A DNA stretch of 64,000 nucleotides from Chitinophaga cymbidii (GTDB taxonomy: Bacteria > Bacteroidota > Bacteroidia > Chitinophagales > Chitinophagaceae), in NCBI RefSeq assembly GCF_007992715.1, contig NZ_BKAU01000001.1, positions 2,542,001-2,606,000 on the forward strand, given 5' to 3'. The notes under the pieces are model-generated. The model searched no databases. It saw only the letters and a list, made by a program, of their open reading frames with translations, and was not told the origin of the DNA. Shown here in pieces: positions 62,025-64,000 of the stretch. A program made the translations under genes and the position numbers. The stretch's first letter is position 1. Every line of letters starts with the position of its first letter.

Positions 62025-63167
62025 TTACGGTAATACGATTATTTTTCCTTCTTCCATAGAGAATTGCAGTCCGCTCAGCTCCAGTATTTTCAGCACTTGC
62101 GAGAGATTTGAATTGCGGGACACGTAGCCGCCGAAGCGCAGTGCCGGCACTGCTCCCTTGTATTCCACGGTTACGTCGTACCATCGCGAGAGCTGCCGCA
62201 TGATGGTGGCTACATCCGCTTCCCGGAACGAGAACATGCCGTTCTTCCAGGCCAGCGCGTCTTCGGTGTTTACACCGGAGAGCACCTTCCATGCGCCCTG
62301 TTTATCCAGTGCGGCCTGCTGGCCGGGTTTCAGGCGGTGGCCGGCGTGGCCGCTGCTGACCTGTACGGCGCCTTCCAGCAGGGTAGTTTGAATGGCGGCT
62401 TCTTCGGGGTAGGCCATGATGTTGAAATGGGTGCCCAGTACCGTCACCTGCATATCCCGCACCTGTACTTTGAAAGGCTTCTCCGCCTGCGGCGCGATCT
62501 CGAAGTATCCTTCTCCGGTCAGCTCCACTTTACGTTCGTTGCCGGTAAAAGCAGTGGGGTAACGAAGCGAGGAGCCCGCGTTCAGCCATACCTTGCTGCC
62601 GTCCGCCAGGGCCACGCAGAACTGCCCGCCGCGTGGCGTGGTGAGGGTGTTGTATTGCACCATGGCGCCGTCCGGCGTTTGTGCATAGGCCAGCAAACCG
62701 GCGCCGAGGTTGAGCTTGCTGCCGCCCAGTTTATGCACGGCGGTGCTGTCCAGCGCAATCACATCGCCATTGGCGAGCGTGAGCAGGGCCTTGTTGCCGC
62801 CGGGCGCTACGTCATGCGGAACGGGGTGGACGGCCAGCTGTGCGGGTTCGCGGTGTTGTTCCTTCCCGCTGAAAAAGTAAAAGGCGGCACTGACAGCCAC
62901 TATCGCCGCCGCCGCTGCCGCTACTTTCGGCCATATCCTTCTCCTGACGGGAACAATTGGCGGTTCCTGTTCGTCAATAGCGGAATGGATGCGGGAAAGC
63001 AGCCGTTCTTCCAGCGTGGCGTCTTCCGGAACGGCCAGCTGTTCGTTTTCTTTTTGTATATGCCGGAAATAGGCTTCCACGAACTTTTCTTCTTCGGGGG
63101 AGGCCTTGCCGTGGAGGTATCTGTCCACCATTTCCTGCAATTCTTTTTTGCTTTCAGGGTTTACCAT
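62025..63167 (-). CDS. Module 4: FecR family anti-sigma/sigma-regulator
   Basis: A 380-residue FecR protein from ATG 63167 (MVNPESKKELQEMVDRYLHG); the frame is open further upstream but that part is not protein-like. It has a cytoplasmic domain (1-78), a membrane helix at about 79-99, a FecR domain (about 175-275: TPRGGQFCVALADG, LTGEGYFEIAP, VLGTHFNIMAY, TTLLEGAVQV) and a C-terminal DUF4974 domain (about 310-380). The gap to the sigma gene (156 bp) is larger than in modules 2 and 3 and contains a possible sigma-dependent promoter. Confidence 0.92.
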   Translation of the reverse strand: MVNPESKKELQEMVDRYLHGKASPEEEKFVEAYFRHIQKENEQLAVPEDATLEERLLSRIHSAIDEQEPPIVPVRRRIWPKVAAAAAAIVAVSAAFYFFSGKEQHREPAQLAVHPVPHDVAPGGNKALLTLANGDVIALDSTAVHKLGGSKLNLGAGLLAYAQTPDGAMVQYNTLTTPRGGQFCVALADGSKVWLNAGSSLRYPTAFTGNERKVELTGEGYFEIAPQAEKPFKVQVRDMQVTVLGTHFNIMAYPEEAAIQTTLLEGAVQVSSGHAGHRLKPGQQAALDKQGAWKVLSGVNTEDALAWKNGMFSFREADVATIMRQLSRWYDVTVEYKGAVPALRFGGYVSRNSNLSQVLKILELSGLQFSMEEGKIIVLP

Positions 63168-63172
63168 GCATA

Positions 63173-63199
63173 CAAGACACAGAAAGCAGACGAACTCCC
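63173..63199 (-). promoter_or_regulatory. Possible ECF-sigma-dependent promoter of the module 4 fecR gene
   Basis: On the minus strand an A10 tract and a CCC-GCTT-GGG mini-stem lead into GGGAGTT, then about 13 bp, then GTGTCTTG just before the fecR start. This resembles the GGG.GTTT / GTC(A/T)TA-like boxes often seen before Bacteroidota anti-sigma genes; the match is by eye. Confidence 0.25.
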
Positions 63200-63323
63200 A
63201 AGCGGGTGGAATTTTTTTTTTGGACAGGCGTTGGCAGCTGCCGTCATCTGCCGTTGCGTCGCACACTTGTGCGGCGGCAGTGCTGTCAGCGGTTTGTGTG
63301 TGGGCGATAAATAACGATATGCG

Positions 63324-63884
63324 TCAGAAACCTGCCAGTAATAGCAGGAAAGCGGTAAGACCCGCTTTTGCGAACAGTCCCTGTACGGCGGTGTGCAGCT
63401 GGTTCTGCACGGTTTTCTGGGCGAGGCCGAGGCGGGAAGCGATCTCCTGTGTGGAAAGGCGGTCAGCAAAATGGAGCAGGAATATTTCCCGGCGTTTTAC
63501 CGGCAAGGTATCAATGTATTGCACAACGAGGTGCATCATCTCTTTTTCCCTGATCAGTCCGTCCGCTGTAAAAGACGAAGTGGCGATCGCCTCGAAAGGC
63601 TCATAAAAAGCATCTTTCACGAGGTCCCTTTGCACGTAGTTCAGTATCCGCGAGCGAACAGCGGTGTATAAATAGGCTCCGGGGTTTTCTATCTGCCAGT
63701 CCCTCCGGTGCAGCCAGAGCGCCGTAAAGAGGTCCTGGATGATGTCCGCCGCCTGCGCCGGGTCTTGCAGGCTGCGGTAAGCAATGTCGTATAATGTTTT
63801 CCAGTAACGGCGGTAGATGAAGTTAAAGGCAGTACGGTCATCCTCCTGCAGCAGCAGGAACAATTCCTTATCCGTACAATTCAT
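63324..63884 (-). CDS. Module 4: FecI-type ECF sigma factor
   Basis: A 186-residue ECF sigma factor from ATG 63884 (MNCTDKELFLLL); TTG at 63905 would add seven residues. Region 2 lies at about 15-90 (FIYRRYWKTLYDIAYRS, AADIIQDLFTALWLHRRD) and region 4 at about 125-175 (LSTQEIASRLGLAQKTVQNQL). It ends with the hydrophobic tail AGLTAFLLLLAGF. It is the first gene of module 4; the remaining 116 bp to the window edge hold its upstream region, where I see no convincing promoter. Confidence 0.92.
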   Translation of the reverse strand: MNCTDKELFLLLQEDDRTAFNFIYRRYWKTLYDIAYRSLQDPAQAADIIQDLFTALWLHRRDWQIENPGAYLYTAVRSRILNYVQRDLVKDAFYEPFEAIATSSFTADGLIREKEMMHLVVQYIDTLPVKRREIFLLHFADRLSTQEIASRLGLAQKTVQNQLHTAVQGLFAKAGLTAFLLLLAGF

Positions 63885-64000
63885 ATAGAAAGAGTGATCT
63901 GCCAATGTAAAGGCCCTTTAACGCATTGAATTTACTCAAAGGAAAGGAAATAATATGAATTGAAAGTTAAGAAATTGAAACCTTACTCCGAACGCAGGCT

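Overview
The window looks like a chromosomal segment from a Bacteroidota bacterium, most likely Chitinophagaceae (Chitinophaga or a close relative). The evidence is four SusC/SusD pairs with N-terminal STN domains, four FecI-type sigma/FecR pairs, Bacteroidota-type -33/-7 promoter boxes, weak Shine-Dalgarno signals and predicted lipoproteins. Family placement is inferred from gene content. No tRNA, rRNA, CRISPR array, insertion sequence or integrase was seen.

Layout. 1-3.9 kb: an unrecognised gene, an RteC-like regulator and an M1 aminopeptidase lipoprotein. 3.9-14.5 kb: a stress/housekeeping cluster with a YihY/BrkB membrane protein, zinc alcohol dehydrogenase, FAD-Rieske oxidoreductase, response regulator overlapping a PAS histidine kinase, and a tight run of a six-hairpin-like protein, SDR, DUF6766 and CinA, then a convergent KTSC gene. 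14.6-23.2 kb: module 1 (sigma, FecR, SusC, SusD, thioredoxin-like protein). 23.2-27.1 kb: a NUMOD4/NUMOD1 protein with an apparently dead HNH core, an orphan lipoprotein, and an exported amidohydrolase overlapping a methyltransferase. 27.1-39.9 kb: module 2, with GH78- and GH106-type alpha-L-rhamnosidases. 39.9-42.0 kb: a small beta-barrel protein, a lytic transglycosylase and a GNAT enzyme on the minus strand. 42.0-50.1 kb: module 3, again ending in a thioredoxin-like protein. 50.2-52.4 kb: a tfoX-like gene broken by an in-frame amber codon and an AT-rich AbiE-like toxin-antitoxin pair. 52.5-54.0 kb: a beta-helix, polysaccharide-lyase-like protein, convergent with module 4. 54.0-63.9 kb, minus strand: module 4 (sigma, FecR, SusC, SusD, GH2-like enzyme).

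How it works together. Each module is an outer-membrane uptake system under cell-surface signalling. Ligand binding by the STN-containing SusC is relayed through FecR to its sigma factor, which switches on the uptake genes. Modules 2 and 4 carry glycoside hydrolases. Module 2 should act on an alpha-L-rhamnose-containing glycan. Modules 1 and 3 have redoxins in place of CAZymes, so their cargo may not be a simple glycan.

The most unusual signal is a susC leader shared by all four modules. A stem-loop with an A-tract on its 5' side lies 69-80 nt before the susC start; read on the opposite strand it is a good intrinsic terminator. A conserved short element abuts the start codon and, on the opposite strand, resembles a -7 box. 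The protein then begins with an 18-35 residue extension ahead of the signal peptide. Together this suggests antisense or leader-RNA control of susC, similar in layout to DonS-type antisense RNAs of Bacteroides, but it is unproven.
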